DNA of 64,000 nucleotides, from NCBI RefSeq assembly GCF_947500325.1, contig NZ_CANMRQ010000007.1, positions 124,001 through 188,000 of the forward strand. Direction: 5' to 3'. The stretch is from an uncultured Lacinutrix sp. (GTDB taxonomy: Bacteria; Bacteroidota; Bacteroidia; Flavobacteriales; Flavobacteriaceae). The notes under the pieces were generated by a model. That model did not search any database. It saw only the letters and a list, made by a program, of their open reading frames with translations, and was not told where the DNA came from. Numbering within the stretch: position 1 is the first letter of the stretch; every line of letters starts with the position of its first letter. Of this stretch, positions 26,740 to 35,514 are shown piece by piece. The position numbers and the translations under genes were made by a program.

Positions 26740-28209
26740 ATGTCTAAAGTATCAAACGTGAAAGACGGTGCTCTTATAGAAGGGTACGACAATTTAACTG
26801 CAGTACAATGGTGTACACCTTCTTTTTTAGGGTGTAATGCATGTATTTCTGCAAGTGCTGTAAAAGGTCGAGTTACTATTACAATTTCGCTAAACACTCC
26901 TTTTGGGAATGTTAGCAAAAGTTTCAATTTCAATACCAATGTTAGTTTTACTTGGCAACCATTTAGTAGATTCAAAATTACAATTAGTGTTGCTAACTTT
27001 AACGAAGCAGATGGTATTATTAGTTTTGATTTAGGTTTAAAACCATGTGTTGATGTTCCTGTTTTTGGATGGAAATGTTTTGACTTTACACATCACTTCT
27101 CTATTCCATTAGTACTTAATGGTATTCATAATGAGATTGATGATAGTCAATTTGCTAGTATTTTATCATTAAATGCAGGAGGATCATTGCATAGCGCTTG
27201 TAAAGATTGTGGAGATGAATCGGCATCTTCTTTATTACAAGGAGATATTTATAATAATTATTTACAAGGACAAGGAGCAAACGCAGCAGGAGGATTTCCA
27301 ACTATTCCAGTAGTAAGTTGTGTAACAACATGTACAGGAATACCAATAGTTTGCGATACAGCCCAAGCGAATGTAAGTGCAACAGCAAATACTGCAGGAG
27401 GATTTCCAACGGTACCTGTTGTGAGTTGTGCAGTTACATGTACAAATGTACCACCTTTATGTGCTACAGGACCGGCTCAATTGGCTACAGCAAATACAGC
27501 AGGAGGATTTCCAACAGTGCCAGTAGTAAGTTGTGTAACAACATGTACAGGAGTACCAATAGTATGTAATTCTGCACAAACAAATGTAGCAGCAACAGCA
27601 AATACTGCAGGAGGATTTCCAACAGTACCAGTAGTGAGTTGTGTAACAACATGCACTGGAGTACCAATAGTGTGTAATTCTGCACAAGCAAATGTAGCAG
27701 CAACGGCAAATACAGCTGGAGGATTTCCAACTGTACCAGTTGTAAGTTGTGCAGTTACATGTACAAATGTACCGCCTTTATGTGCTACAGGACCAGCGCA
27801 GGTGGCAACAGCTAATACAGCAGGAGGATTTCCAACAGTACCAGTAGTGAGTTGTGTAACAACATGCACTGGAGTACCAATAGTATGTAATTCTGCACAG
27901 GCAAATGTAGCAGCAACAGCAAATACTGCAGGAGCTTTTCCTACAGTGCCAGTTGTAAGTTGCGCAGTAACATGTACAAATGTACCACCAGTATGTGCTA
28001 CAGGAGCTACTCAGGCTGCTCAAGCAAATGTAGCGGGAGGCTTTCCAACTGTGCCAGTCGTGAGTTGTGCAGTTACATGTACAAACGTACCGCCTTTATG
28101 TGCTACAGGACCAGCTCAGGTAGCAACAGCAAATGCTGCAGGCGGTTTTCCAACAGTGCCGGTTGTAAGTTGTGTTACAACATGTACTAATATACCACCT
28201 ATCTGCTAA
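26740..28209 (+). CDS. Multi-core lanthipeptide-type precursor protein with nine tandem repeats
   Basis: 489 residues in two parts. Residues 1-182 form an apparently folded, beta-rich region with several Cys (WCTPSFLGCNAC near 24-35, CVDVPVFGWKC around 102-112, CKDCGDE) and no classical signal peptide. Residues 183-489 are nine repeats of 35-36 residues, each beginning AGGFPTVPVVSC and holding three Cys and four or more Ser/Thr. The AGG at each repeat start resembles a double-Gly cleavage site and the linker (such as NSAQANVAATANT) an in-built leader. Downstream lie kinase, HopA1 and LanC genes, which is why I read the repeats as core peptides for thioether rings. A Cys-rich surface protein is the alternative. 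Confidence 0.75.
   Translation: MSKVSNVKDGALIEGYDNLTAVQWCTPSFLGCNACISASAVKGRVTITISLNTPFGNVSKSFNFNTNVSFTWQPFSRFKITISVANFNEADGIISFDLGLKPCVDVPVFGWKCFDFTHHFSIPLVLNGIHNEIDDSQFASILSLNAGGSLHSACKDCGDESASSLLQGDIYNNYLQGQGANAAGGFPTIPVVSCVTTCTGIPIVCDTAQANVSATANTAGGFPTVPVVSCAVTCTNVPPLCATGPAQLATANTAGGFPTVPVVSCVTTCTGVPIVCNSAQTNVAATANTAGGFPTVPVVSCVTTCTGVPIVCNSAQANVAATANTAGGFPTVPVVSCAVTCTNVPPLCATGPAQVATANTAGGFPTVPVVSCVTTCTGVPIVCNSAQANVAATANTAGAFPTVPVVSCAVTCTNVPPVCATGATQAAQANVAGGFPTVPVVSCAVTCTNVPPLCATGPAQVATANAAGGFPTVPVVSCVTTCTNIPPIC
27286..28206 (+). repeat. Nine tandem core-peptide repeats, two types
   Basis: Units start at 27286, 27394, 27499, 27607, 27715, 27820, 27928, 28033 and 28138. Type A (36 residues, SCVTTCTGVPIVC) and type B (35 residues, SCAVTCTNVPPLC) occur in the order A B A A B A B B, and the last, truncated unit is a hybrid (SCVTTCTNIPPIC) that ends the protein at its final Cys. 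DNA copies are very similar but differ at many third positions, so they are not a recent amplification. Cys sit at unit positions 12, 16 and 23, and Ser/Thr at 6, 11, 15 and 17 in all units, plus 14 in type A and the hybrid. Confidence 0.95.
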
Positions 28210-28231
28210 CAGATTTTAGTATAAACCAAGT

Positions 28232-28262
28232 TAGATCGCAGAAAATCATTTTCTGCGATCTA
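28232..28262 (+). promoter_or_regulatory. Long perfect stem-loop between precursor and enzyme genes
   Basis: tagatcgcagaaaat (28232-28246) and attttctgcgatcta (28248-28262) are perfectly complementary around one base, so the hairpin has at least 13 pairs after loop formation. It is not followed by a T-run. Such a structure between precursor and synthetase genes commonly lowers enzyme expression relative to the precursor, by partial termination or by stabilising the upstream mRNA. That role is inferred here. Confidence 0.7.
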
Positions 28263-28284
28263 TACTATAAAAATAAGATAGATT

Positions 28285-29373
28285 ATGCGATTAGAACCTC
28301 TTGATGTATATAACTATTTGTATAAAAGGCAAATAGTAGATGCTTCTGAAGTTATAAAAGGAAATTATTTAATCCAACCAGTCAGAACAAGAAATAATAT
28401 TATGAAAATAGTGATTGGACCTAATAATTCTCTTTTTATAAAACAAATGGCTTCAGACCTTAAAACAAATAATTTATTTGAAAGAGAAATAAATACATAT
28501 CATTTGTTTAAAGAAAATAAATCACTAGCCTTAATGTCTAAGTATGTTCCTCCACTTATTCATTGTGATAAAGAAAATAATATTATGGTAACAGAGCTCT
28601 TTTACGGAGCAAAAAGCTTACATGATTACTATATGAATACTAAAAAATTTGATTTAAATCTTGCTGAAGAACAAGCGAAAATTTTATCAACTTATCATGT
28701 AAGTTATAACAAACTTAATAATTTTGATAAACTTCCTAAAAACTTACCATGGATTTTACAATTAGATAAACATAAAGCTCATGAGTTTTTTGTTGGTAAT
28801 AAAGCCAGTACTGCTGTTATTAGTTTGATAAAAGAAAATAACCAATTACAAGAGACGTTGATTGGTTTGGCAAAAAAATGGCAGTTTACTCACTTAATTC
28901 ATGGAGATGTTAAATGGGTGAATTTTTTAATTTCTAAAGATGAACAGAGTCAAAAGTTAATTGATTGGGAATTAGCAGATATAGGAGATCCTATATGGGA
29001 TATAGCAGGGTTATTACAGTCTTATATTACTGCATGGCTTTTTGGTTTTGATAATAATGACCCTTTTAATCAAAGTTTGCCTAAGGATATGGAGCCTTAT
29101 GATATTAAACACATGAAACCTTCTGCTAAGGCTTTTCTTTTTAAATATTTAGAGTTGCAAAATTATCCTAGAGAATCTTATAATGCTTTTTTTATAAAAA
29201 CAATGCAATTAACAGCTGCTAGAATTATACAAACTAGTGTTGAAGGAACTACTTATAGTTTAAAAGTTGAAGCTAATAATATAAGATGTGTTCAATTGGC
29301 TTTTAATATTATTAAAAATCCTCTACAAGCATTATCAGAATTGTTTAATATAAAAACAGAAGTATATGTTTAA
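28285..29373 (+). CDS. APH-like kinase, LanK-type component of a lanthipeptide synthetase
   Basis: 362 residues with the aminoglycoside/choline-kinase fold. Visible are the ATP Lys 53 (FIKQ), Glu 67, the catalytic loop HGDVKWVN (206-213, Asp 208 and Asn 213) and the metal Asp 227 in IDWELADIGDP. In class V lanthipeptide systems (LxmK) and in thioviridamide-like systems (TvaC), kinases of this fold phosphorylate precursor Ser/Thr before elimination by a HopA1-like partner. The HopA1 gene overlaps its end by 8 bases, and the precursor gene is upstream. A drug-resistance role is unlikely in this context. Confidence 0.82.
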   Translation: MRLEPLDVYNYLYKRQIVDASEVIKGNYLIQPVRTRNNIMKIVIGPNNSLFIKQMASDLKTNNLFEREINTYHLFKENKSLALMSKYVPPLIHCDKENNIMVTELFYGAKSLHDYYMNTKKFDLNLAEEQAKILSTYHVSYNKLNNFDKLPKNLPWILQLDKHKAHEFFVGNKASTAVISLIKENNQLQETLIGLAKKWQFTHLIHGDVKWVNFLISKDEQSQKLIDWELADIGDPIWDIAGLLQSYITAWLFGFDNNDPFNQSLPKDMEPYDIKHMKPSAKAFLFKYLELQNYPRESYNAFFIKTMQLTAARIIQTSVEGTTYSLKVEANNIRCVQLAFNIIKNPLQALSELFNIKTEVYV

Positions 29374-30325
29374 AGATGATGTTATAGTAAAAGAATTGGT
29401 AAGAATTAATTCGCAATTAGATATTTCTAAATTTAATATTGCTTTTAGAGGACAAAACTATGAGATAACATCACAAAATGTATTAAGTAAATTAGTTCGT
29501 GTATTGTACTCTGAATGTTATGCTTTAAAAGATACTTATCAAAAAGGAGAAGTAAATAAATATAATGGAGTTATAGATTTAGATGAGATATATGTTAGTT
29601 TATTATCTAAAAATAACTATACAAAAGATAAAACTCAAGATGGTTGGTTAGTAAAAAGAAACTTGTCTAATGGTTTTTTTGAAGTAGCTAAAGAGTTAAA
29701 TGTAAGAACAATTTATCAAACAGAGCTAAGGCCTAAGGAAAAAATATTAACTACTAAAGTAGGAGATATGGTGAGTCTTTTTTTTCCAAGAGAAGAAAAA
29801 TATAAGCAACCAACGTTTTATTATGTAAATAGTAATCAAATTATTGATTTTAATAAAATGATGACTCGAATTTATTGGAATATTAATGATAAAGGAGCGC
29901 CAGTTCTTATAGAAAAAATCACAAAAAAACTAAATCATTATAATATCCCTTTTTTATTTAAATGCTTAAATAATCCAAAACTTTACTTTAGGCGTGATGC
30001 AGCAGTGTTGTATATAGAAAACAAAAATATGCAAGTAGTAAAATTGTTGTTGCCAGAACTTTGTGGATTAATGGAGAGTTATCTTGATGAAGATGTGCCT
30101 CTTTTTACCTATAGATATAGTAAAGGAGTAGGGATTGCTGAAAGCCCTAGTATTCATGAAAGTTTTGGTATGAATAGAATAACTACCGTTGCAGAAACTA
30201 TATTGAATAACATAGGTAAAAAACTAGACTCTAATGCTATGTTAAATAACATTTCTAATGCTTTTATAAAAAAAGGAATCAATCCTGAAAAACCATTTTT
30301 GAATTCAGGATCTCAATTATTTTAA
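29366..30325 (+). CDS. HopA1-family protein, LanY-type phosphothreonine/serine lyase candidate
   Basis: 319 residues. The C-terminal half carries the HopA1 signature: YWNINDKGAP, RRDAAVLYI, then PLFTYRYSKGVGIAESP and the ESFGMNRIT block. HopA1 is a type III effector fold that also serves as the lyase in class V lanthipeptides (LxmY) and thioviridamide-like peptides. No secretion system is in the window, so an effector role is not supported. The 8-base overlap with the kinase gene indicates that the two act as one dehydratase. The N-terminal 90 residues show no recognised domain. Confidence 0.8.
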   Translation: MFKDDVIVKELVRINSQLDISKFNIAFRGQNYEITSQNVLSKLVRVLYSECYALKDTYQKGEVNKYNGVIDLDEIYVSLLSKNNYTKDKTQDGWLVKRNLSNGFFEVAKELNVRTIYQTELRPKEKILTTKVGDMVSLFFPREEKYKQPTFYYVNSNQIIDFNKMMTRIYWNINDKGAPVLIEKITKKLNHYNIPFLFKCLNNPKLYFRRDAAVLYIENKNMQVVKLLLPELCGLMESYLDEDVPLFTYRYSKGVGIAESPSIHESFGMNRITTVAETILNNIGKKLDSNAMLNNISNAFIKKGINPEKPFLNSGSQLF

Positions 30326-30342
30326 AATTAAAACAATGACCT

Positions 30343-31566
30343 ATGAATAATATAGATAAAAATATATTTTTAGATACAGCTTGGGAAATTGGCTGTAAAT
30401 TAATAAACTCAGCCATTTGGCATGAAGACTCTTGTAGCTGGCAAGGCTACTCTATAGAGGCTCTAAATGGAGAATATAAAACTGTCGTAAGAGCTTTTGG
30501 TTCTGATGTTTATTCAGGAACTTCTGGTATAGTCCTTTTCTTGGTTGCACTATATTCCGAAAAAAAGGATCCTATTTTATTAAAAACTATAGAGGGAGCT
30601 ATTTCGCAAATGAAATTAAATACAACTAAATTATCTAACCATGGTTTTTATTCAGGTAAACCAGGTATTGCTTCAGCATTAATAAAAGTAGGAGAGACGC
30701 TAAATAGAAAAAAATGGATAGAAGATGGTTTAGAACTCCTCGATAGTATTACTTCTGTTTCAATTAAAAATCATGAGATAGATTTAATAAGTGGAGTAGC
30801 GGGAACTATTCCAGTATTGTTGGACGCTTATAGAAAATTCAATAAAAAAGAACTGCTTGATAAAGCGATTGAATTGGGAGATTTGTTAAATAATACAGCT
30901 AAAAAAGAAGGCCATATCTGTTCTTGGTCTACTGTGCCATCACAAAAAGATTTAACTGGGTTTTCTCATGGGGCTTCAGGAATTGCATTAGCTTTGCTGC
31001 AGCTTTATAATGTTACAGGAAGCAAAGAATATTTAAATACAGCTATAGGAGGATTTAATTACGAAAGAGTTTCTTTTGATTCTGCACAACAAAATTGGCC
31101 AGATTATAGAGATGGTGTCGTTAAGCAAGATTCAGGGAATGTATGTGGTATATCTTGGTGTCATGGAGCACCTGGAATAGCAATTTCTAGATATAGAGCT
31201 AATCAATTAATGCCAGATTCAGTATATGTTCAGGAAATGGAAATTGCACTATCTACTACTACTGCTAATGTTTATAATACACTAAATGCAGATTTAAGTA
31301 ATACTAATTTTTCATTATGCCATGGTGTAGCAGGGAATTCAGATATTTTGCTAGATTGTGGTAGAGAAGAGCATGTAAAACTTGCAGAAGCAGTTGGTGT
31401 AGCGGGTATTAATAAATATCAACAAAATAATTCGTCATGGCCTTCAGGTTTAAATACTAACCAATATACACCAGGCTTAATGATGGGATTGGCAGGAACA
31501 GGGTATTTTTACATGAGACTCTATAATAAAGAGAAGTATCAATCTTTATTGTTTTCAAAATTATAA
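30343..31566 (+). CDS. LanC-like lanthionine cyclase
   Basis: 407 residues forming an alpha/alpha barrel with repeated Gly-rich turns: YSGTSGIVLF (57-66), YSGKPGIA, FSHGASGIA (207-215), WCHGAPGIA (272-280), LCHGVAGN (325-332) and MGLAGTGYF. The three zinc ligands of LanC enzymes are present as Cys 273, Cys 326 and His 327, and His 209 matches the other conserved catalytic position. It should therefore close thioether rings by adding Cys to dehydrated Ser/Thr. It starts 17 bases after the HopA1 gene. Use of a true LanC, not LanX, with a kinase/HopA1 pair is unusual. Confidence 0.88.
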   Translation: MNNIDKNIFLDTAWEIGCKLINSAIWHEDSCSWQGYSIEALNGEYKTVVRAFGSDVYSGTSGIVLFLVALYSEKKDPILLKTIEGAISQMKLNTTKLSNHGFYSGKPGIASALIKVGETLNRKKWIEDGLELLDSITSVSIKNHEIDLISGVAGTIPVLLDAYRKFNKKELLDKAIELGDLLNNTAKKEGHICSWSTVPSQKDLTGFSHGASGIALALLQLYNVTGSKEYLNTAIGGFNYERVSFDSAQQNWPDYRDGVVKQDSGNVCGISWCHGAPGIAISRYRANQLMPDSVYVQEMEIALSTTTANVYNTLNADLSNTNFSLCHGVAGNSDILLDCGREEHVKLAEAVGVAGINKYQQNNSSWPSGLNTNQYTPGLMMGLAGTGYFYMRLYNKEKYQSLLFSKL

Positions 31567-31734
31567 GTAATTATATTCTTAAAAAATAATTTTTATTCGT
31601 TATAAAATTCTATATACTAGATAAAATACGATTAAAATCATACAAAATAGTATTATCAATAATAGATATCTTAGGGGCTAGGTATAATTTAAATATTTCT
31701 TATGTTTTATATATGAGAAATATTTTTGTTAAAA

Positions 31735-32775
31735 ATGATCTCTATGAATTTAAAAAAACGTTTTACGCCCTTTAAATATAGGGTTTTTAATGTTCTGTTG
31801 TTATTGTTGTTTATGCCCCAAACTATAATGCTAAGTTGTAAAACCGAGAAACAATTACAAGATGATAAAGTTGTAATTGTTGAAAATAAAACTCCAATTC
31901 TTGAATATGAAATTAAATCATCACTTGGTGAAGGTGCATTTTGGAATCATAAAACGAAAGAATTGTATTGGATAGATATCGAAGATAAAAAAATTCATAT
32001 TTATAACCCTAAAACAAAAAAAAATAAATCTTTTTCTACCCCATCACGAGTAGGAACTGTTGTGCCGTATAACGAAACGGAAGCAGTTATAGCTTTAGAA
32101 GATGGTATTTATAAAATAAATACAGACCTAGGAGATTTTAGTTTGTTAGCTAACGTAGAAGCTAATATGATAGAAAATAGGTTTAATGATGGAAAATGCG
32201 ACCCATCTGGAAACCTTTGGGTAGGTTCTATGCATTTAGAACAAACAAAACCTAATGCTAGTTTGTATAAAATAAATGAAGAAGGAGAGGTTTTAAAAAT
32301 GCTAGGTAATATTACCATTTCGAATGGTATTGTATGGACATCTAGTGGGGAAATTATGTATTATATAGATACTCCAACAGGAAATATTAGAGCTTTTGAT
32401 TTTGATGTAAAAACAAATACTATTAAAAACGAGCGTATTGTTATAAAAGTTCCTGTTTCATTAGGATATCCAGATGGAATGACTATAGATGAAGATGATA
32501 TGTTATGGGTAGGTCTATGGAATGGTAATGCTGTGGCTAGATTTAACCCTATTACTGGACAGTTGATATCTAAAATAGAAATACCAGCTCATAATGTAAC
32601 TTCATGTGCTTTTGGAGGAGATAATTTAGAAACTTTATATGTAACTACTGCTAGTGTAGATATGACAGAGGAAGAAAAGAAACAATATCCTTTATCTGGT
32701 TCTGTATTTAGTGTTAATCCTGGGGTTAAAGGCGTTAAAAGCTCCTTTTTTGGAAATCAAAATAATTTAAAATAA
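31735..32775 (+). CDS. SMP-30/gluconolactonase family lipoprotein
   Basis: About 346 residues from ATG 31735 (a TTG lies at 31726 and another ATG at 31744). A long hydrophobic segment ending IMLSC gives a lipoprotein signal. The six-bladed propeller metal ligands of SMP-30 lactonases are visible: Glu in SLGEGAFWN, Asn in TISNGIVW and Asp in YPDGMTIDEDD, with RFNDGKCDPSGNLWVG also typical. It would hydrolyse a sugar lactone such as gluconolactone at the envelope. It begins an operon with GH3, gluconokinase, gnd and gluconate permease genes, which fits that substrate. Confidence 0.85.
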   Translation: MISMNLKKRFTPFKYRVFNVLLLLLFMPQTIMLSCKTEKQLQDDKVVIVENKTPILEYEIKSSLGEGAFWNHKTKELYWIDIEDKKIHIYNPKTKKNKSFSTPSRVGTVVPYNETEAVIALEDGIYKINTDLGDFSLLANVEANMIENRFNDGKCDPSGNLWVGSMHLEQTKPNASLYKINEEGEVLKMLGNITISNGIVWTSSGEIMYYIDTPTGNIRAFDFDVKTNTIKNERIVIKVPVSLGYPDGMTIDEDDMLWVGLWNGNAVARFNPITGQLISKIEIPAHNVTSCAFGGDNLETLYVTTASVDMTEEEKKQYPLSGSVFSVNPGVKGVKSSFFGNQNNLK

Positions 32776-32783
32776 ACGATGAG

Positions 32784-35030
32784 ATGAAAATCTATAAGAT
32801 AAACTATTTGCTGATTTTGGGAGTGTTGTTATTTAGTTATAATGCTACAAGTGCTCAACAAGAGCAAGATATAGAAGATAGAATTACTAAAATCATTACT
32901 AAAATGACTTTAGAGCAAAAAATAGGACAATTATCATTAAGAGGAACATCTAGTCGAACAAAAGTACTTCCTGAGGAGTTAAAACAAGACGTTAGAGATG
33001 GTAAAGTGGGAGCTTTTTTAAATGTTATGAAGGTAGATTATGTAGATGAATTACAAAAAATAGCTATAGAGGAAAGTCCATTAGGAGTACCATTAATTTT
33101 TTCAAGAGATATTATACATGGCTTTAAAACAATATTTCCTATACCTATAGGTATTGCGGCATCATGGGATAAGGAAACAGCCAAAACTTCTGCAAGAATA
33201 TCAGCAATAGAAGGATCTTCTTATGGAATACGTTGGACATTTGCTCCAATGTTAGACATAGCTAGAGATAGTCGTTGGGGACGTATAGCTGAGTCTCCTG
33301 GAGAAGATCCTTATTTAGCTTCTGTACTTGCAAAAGGGTATGTAGAAGGGTTTCAAACAGATAATTTAACAAACCCTACAAGTATGGCAGCTTGTGCTAA
33401 GCATTTTATAGGATATGGAGCAGCAATAGGAGGTAGGGATTATAATACAGCTATTATTCACGAGCCTTTATTAAGAAATGTGTATTTAAAACCTTTTGAA
33501 GCAGCATTGAGTTCAGGTGTACAGACAATAATGACTTCTTTTAATGAAGTAAATGGAGTGCCAGCGTCTGGTAATAAATGGTTGTTAACAGATGTTCTTA
33601 GAGATGAGATGAATTTTGATGGATTTGTTGTTAGTGATTGGAATTCTGTTACAGAAATGATTAATCATGGTTATGCAAAAGATGAAAAACAGGCCGCTGA
33701 TTTAGCAGTGAATGCAGGCTTGGATATGGAGATGACCAGTAAGTCTTATGAGTTTTATGTGAAAGAATTAATTAAAGAAGGTAAAGTAAAAGAAGATCAA
33801 ATAGACTTTTTGGTTCGCAATATATTACGAGTAAAATTCAAGTTAGGTTTGTTTGAAAAACCATATCGTTCTAAAACTCATACTGGGGATTTATATTCTG
33901 AAGAACATTTAACTAAGGCAAAAACGGCAGCAATTAAAAGTACAGTTTTATTAAAAAATGAAAGTGTTTTACCGCTTAAAATGTCTGCTAAAATAGCACT
34001 TATTGGACCGTTAGCTAATGCGCCAAGAGAGCAATTAGGAACATGGACTTTTGATGGGGAAAAAGAGCATTCAGTAACACCTTTAAAAACATTTAAAGAT
34101 AAGCGAGTGTCTTTTAAGTTTTCTAAAGGATTGTCTTATAGTAGAGATAAATCAACTGGCGGTTTTGAGGCAGCAATAGAAGCAGCTAAAGTTTCAGATG
34201 TAATTGTTTTTATTGCTGGAGAAGAGGCTATTCTTTCTGGAGAAGCGCATAGTAGAGCGAATATAAATTTACCAGGAAAACAAGAAGAGTTAATTAAGAT
34301 ATTAGCAAAAACAGGTAAGCCTATAATTTTGGTAATAATGGCAGGTAGACCAATTACTATAACTAATATTATTGATGATGTAGATGCTGTTTTAATGGCT
34401 TGGCACCCAGGAACAATGGCTGGTCCTGCAATTTATGATATTCTTTTTGGAAAAAAAGAACCATTAGGAAGATTACCAGTGACTTGGCCAAAAACTGCTG
34501 GTCAATTACCATTATTCTATAATCATAAAAATACAGGTAGACCATCAGATGCTGAGAGTTTTGTGCAAATAGATGATATACCTGTAGGCGCTTGGCAAAG
34601 TTCTTTGGGTAATACAACTCATTATTTAGATGCAGGTTTTACACCGCATTTTCCATTTGGTTACGGTTTAGGATATACAACATTTAAACTAGAACATTTA
34701 AGACTGTCAAAGACAGAAATAACAGAATCTGAGGAATTAGAGGTTTTTGTTTCTCTAACTAATACAGGTGAAAGCGCTGGTGAAGAAGTGGTGCAGTTAT
34801 ACTTACAGGATAAAGTTGGTAGTTTGACAAGACCAGTGAGGCAATTAAGGCGCTTTAAAAGAGTGAGGTTGAATAGCGGAGAAACGAGAATAGTTAAATT
34901 TATAATTAACCGTAAAGATTTAGAATTTGTTAATAATAGTCTTAAGCCAGTAATTGAAAAAGGGGAGTTTAATGTTTATGTTGGGCAAAATTCGGTCTCA
35001 GGTTTAGTGAAAGGTTTTGTTTTAAAATAA
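32784..35030 (+). CDS. Glycoside hydrolase family 3, periplasmic beta-glucosidase (BglX-like)
   Basis: 748 residues with a signal peptide ending near NATSAQ. The GH3 N-terminal barrel has the nucleophile Asp 285 (GFVVSDWNSV), the RWGRIAESPGEDPYL loop and AKHFIGYG. The alpha/beta sandwich domain supplies the acid/base Glu in LSGEAHSR, and a fibronectin-III-like domain ends the protein (EEVVQLYLQD). It removes terminal beta-linked glucose from oligosaccharides. It starts 8 bases after the lactonase gene and is followed at 1 base by gluconokinase. The second GH3 at 40607 is a relative with a different N-terminus. Confidence 0.92.
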   Translation: MKIYKINYLLILGVLLFSYNATSAQQEQDIEDRITKIITKMTLEQKIGQLSLRGTSSRTKVLPEELKQDVRDGKVGAFLNVMKVDYVDELQKIAIEESPLGVPLIFSRDIIHGFKTIFPIPIGIAASWDKETAKTSARISAIEGSSYGIRWTFAPMLDIARDSRWGRIAESPGEDPYLASVLAKGYVEGFQTDNLTNPTSMAACAKHFIGYGAAIGGRDYNTAIIHEPLLRNVYLKPFEAALSSGVQTIMTSFNEVNGVPASGNKWLLTDVLRDEMNFDGFVVSDWNSVTEMINHGYAKDEKQAADLAVNAGLDMEMTSKSYEFYVKELIKEGKVKEDQIDFLVRNILRVKFKLGLFEKPYRSKTHTGDLYSEEHLTKAKTAAIKSTVLLKNESVLPLKMSAKIALIGPLANAPREQLGTWTFDGEKEHSVTPLKTFKDKRVSFKFSKGLSYSRDKSTGGFEAAIEAAKVSDVIVFIAGEEAILSGEAHSRANINLPGKQEELIKILAKTGKPIILVIMAGRPITITNIIDDVDAVLMAWHPGTMAGPAIYDILFGKKEPLGRLPVTWPKTAGQLPLFYNHKNTGRPSDAESFVQIDDIPVGAWQSSLGNTTHYLDAGFTPHFPFGYGLGYTTFKLEHLRLSKTEITESEELEVFVSLTNTGESAGEEVVQLYLQDKVGSLTRPVRQLRRFKRVRLNSGETRIVKFIINRKDLEFVNNSLKPVIEKGEFNVYVGQNSVSGLVKGFVLK

Positions 35031-35031
35031 A

Positions 35032-35514
35032 ATGATAATTATTGTAATGGGAGTTAGTGGTTGCGGAAAAACTACAATAGGTATGCAGCTCGCTCTAGAA
35101 TTAGGTTTTGATTATTATGATGCAGATGATTTTCATCCGCAATCTAATATAGATAAAATGCAAAGAGGTAAAGCTTTAAATGATGTAGATAGAAAACCAT
35201 GGTTAACTAGTCTCTCTCAAAAGCTGAGTTCTTGGGAAGACGATAATGGAGTGGTTTTAGCGTGTTCAGCGCTTAAAGAAAGTTACAGACGAATTTTGGC
35301 TTCTAATGTAAGTAATATACATTGGGTGTATTTGCAAGGCGCATTTAATACTATTGAATCGAGAATAAAAAAAAGAGCAGGGCACTTTATGAAGTCAAAT
35401 TTATTAGAATCTCAATTTAATGCTTTAGAAGAGCCTAATTATGGTTTGTATGTAAATATTGAGAATAAGCCTTTAGATATTATTCAAATTATAATATCAA
35501 AAATTAAAAAATGA
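35032..35514 (+). CDS. Gluconokinase
   Basis: 160 residues of the GntK/shikimate kinase-like P-loop type. The loop is GVSGCGKTT (6-14), followed by YDADDFHPQSNIDKMQRG and ALKESYR, all typical of gluconokinase. It phosphorylates gluconate to 6-phosphogluconate in the cytosol. Its end overlaps the start of the 6-phosphogluconate dehydrogenase gene by an ATGA junction, so the two steps of the pathway are translationally coupled. Confidence 0.93.
   Translation: MIIIVMGVSGCGKTTIGMQLALELGFDYYDADDFHPQSNIDKMQRGKALNDVDRKPWLTSLSQKLSSWEDDNGVVLACSALKESYRRILASNVSNIHWVYLQGAFNTIESRIKKRAGHFMKSNLLESQFNALEEPNYGLYVNIENKPLDIIQIIISKIKK

Noticed and set aside
27318-28190. Several open frames on both strands inside the repeat array
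   Set aside because: They are shadows of the repeat unit in other frames; their Cys/Tyr/Ser-rich translations are low-complexity by-products of the true frame.
27286-28206. Regularly spaced repeats as a CRISPR array
   Set aside because: Units of 105-108 bases are in frame within one long coding region, with no unique spacers and no cas genes.
29366-30325. HopA1 protein as a type III secretion effector
   Set aside because: No secretion system is present, and its overlap with a kinase gene in front of a LanC gene points to peptide modification.
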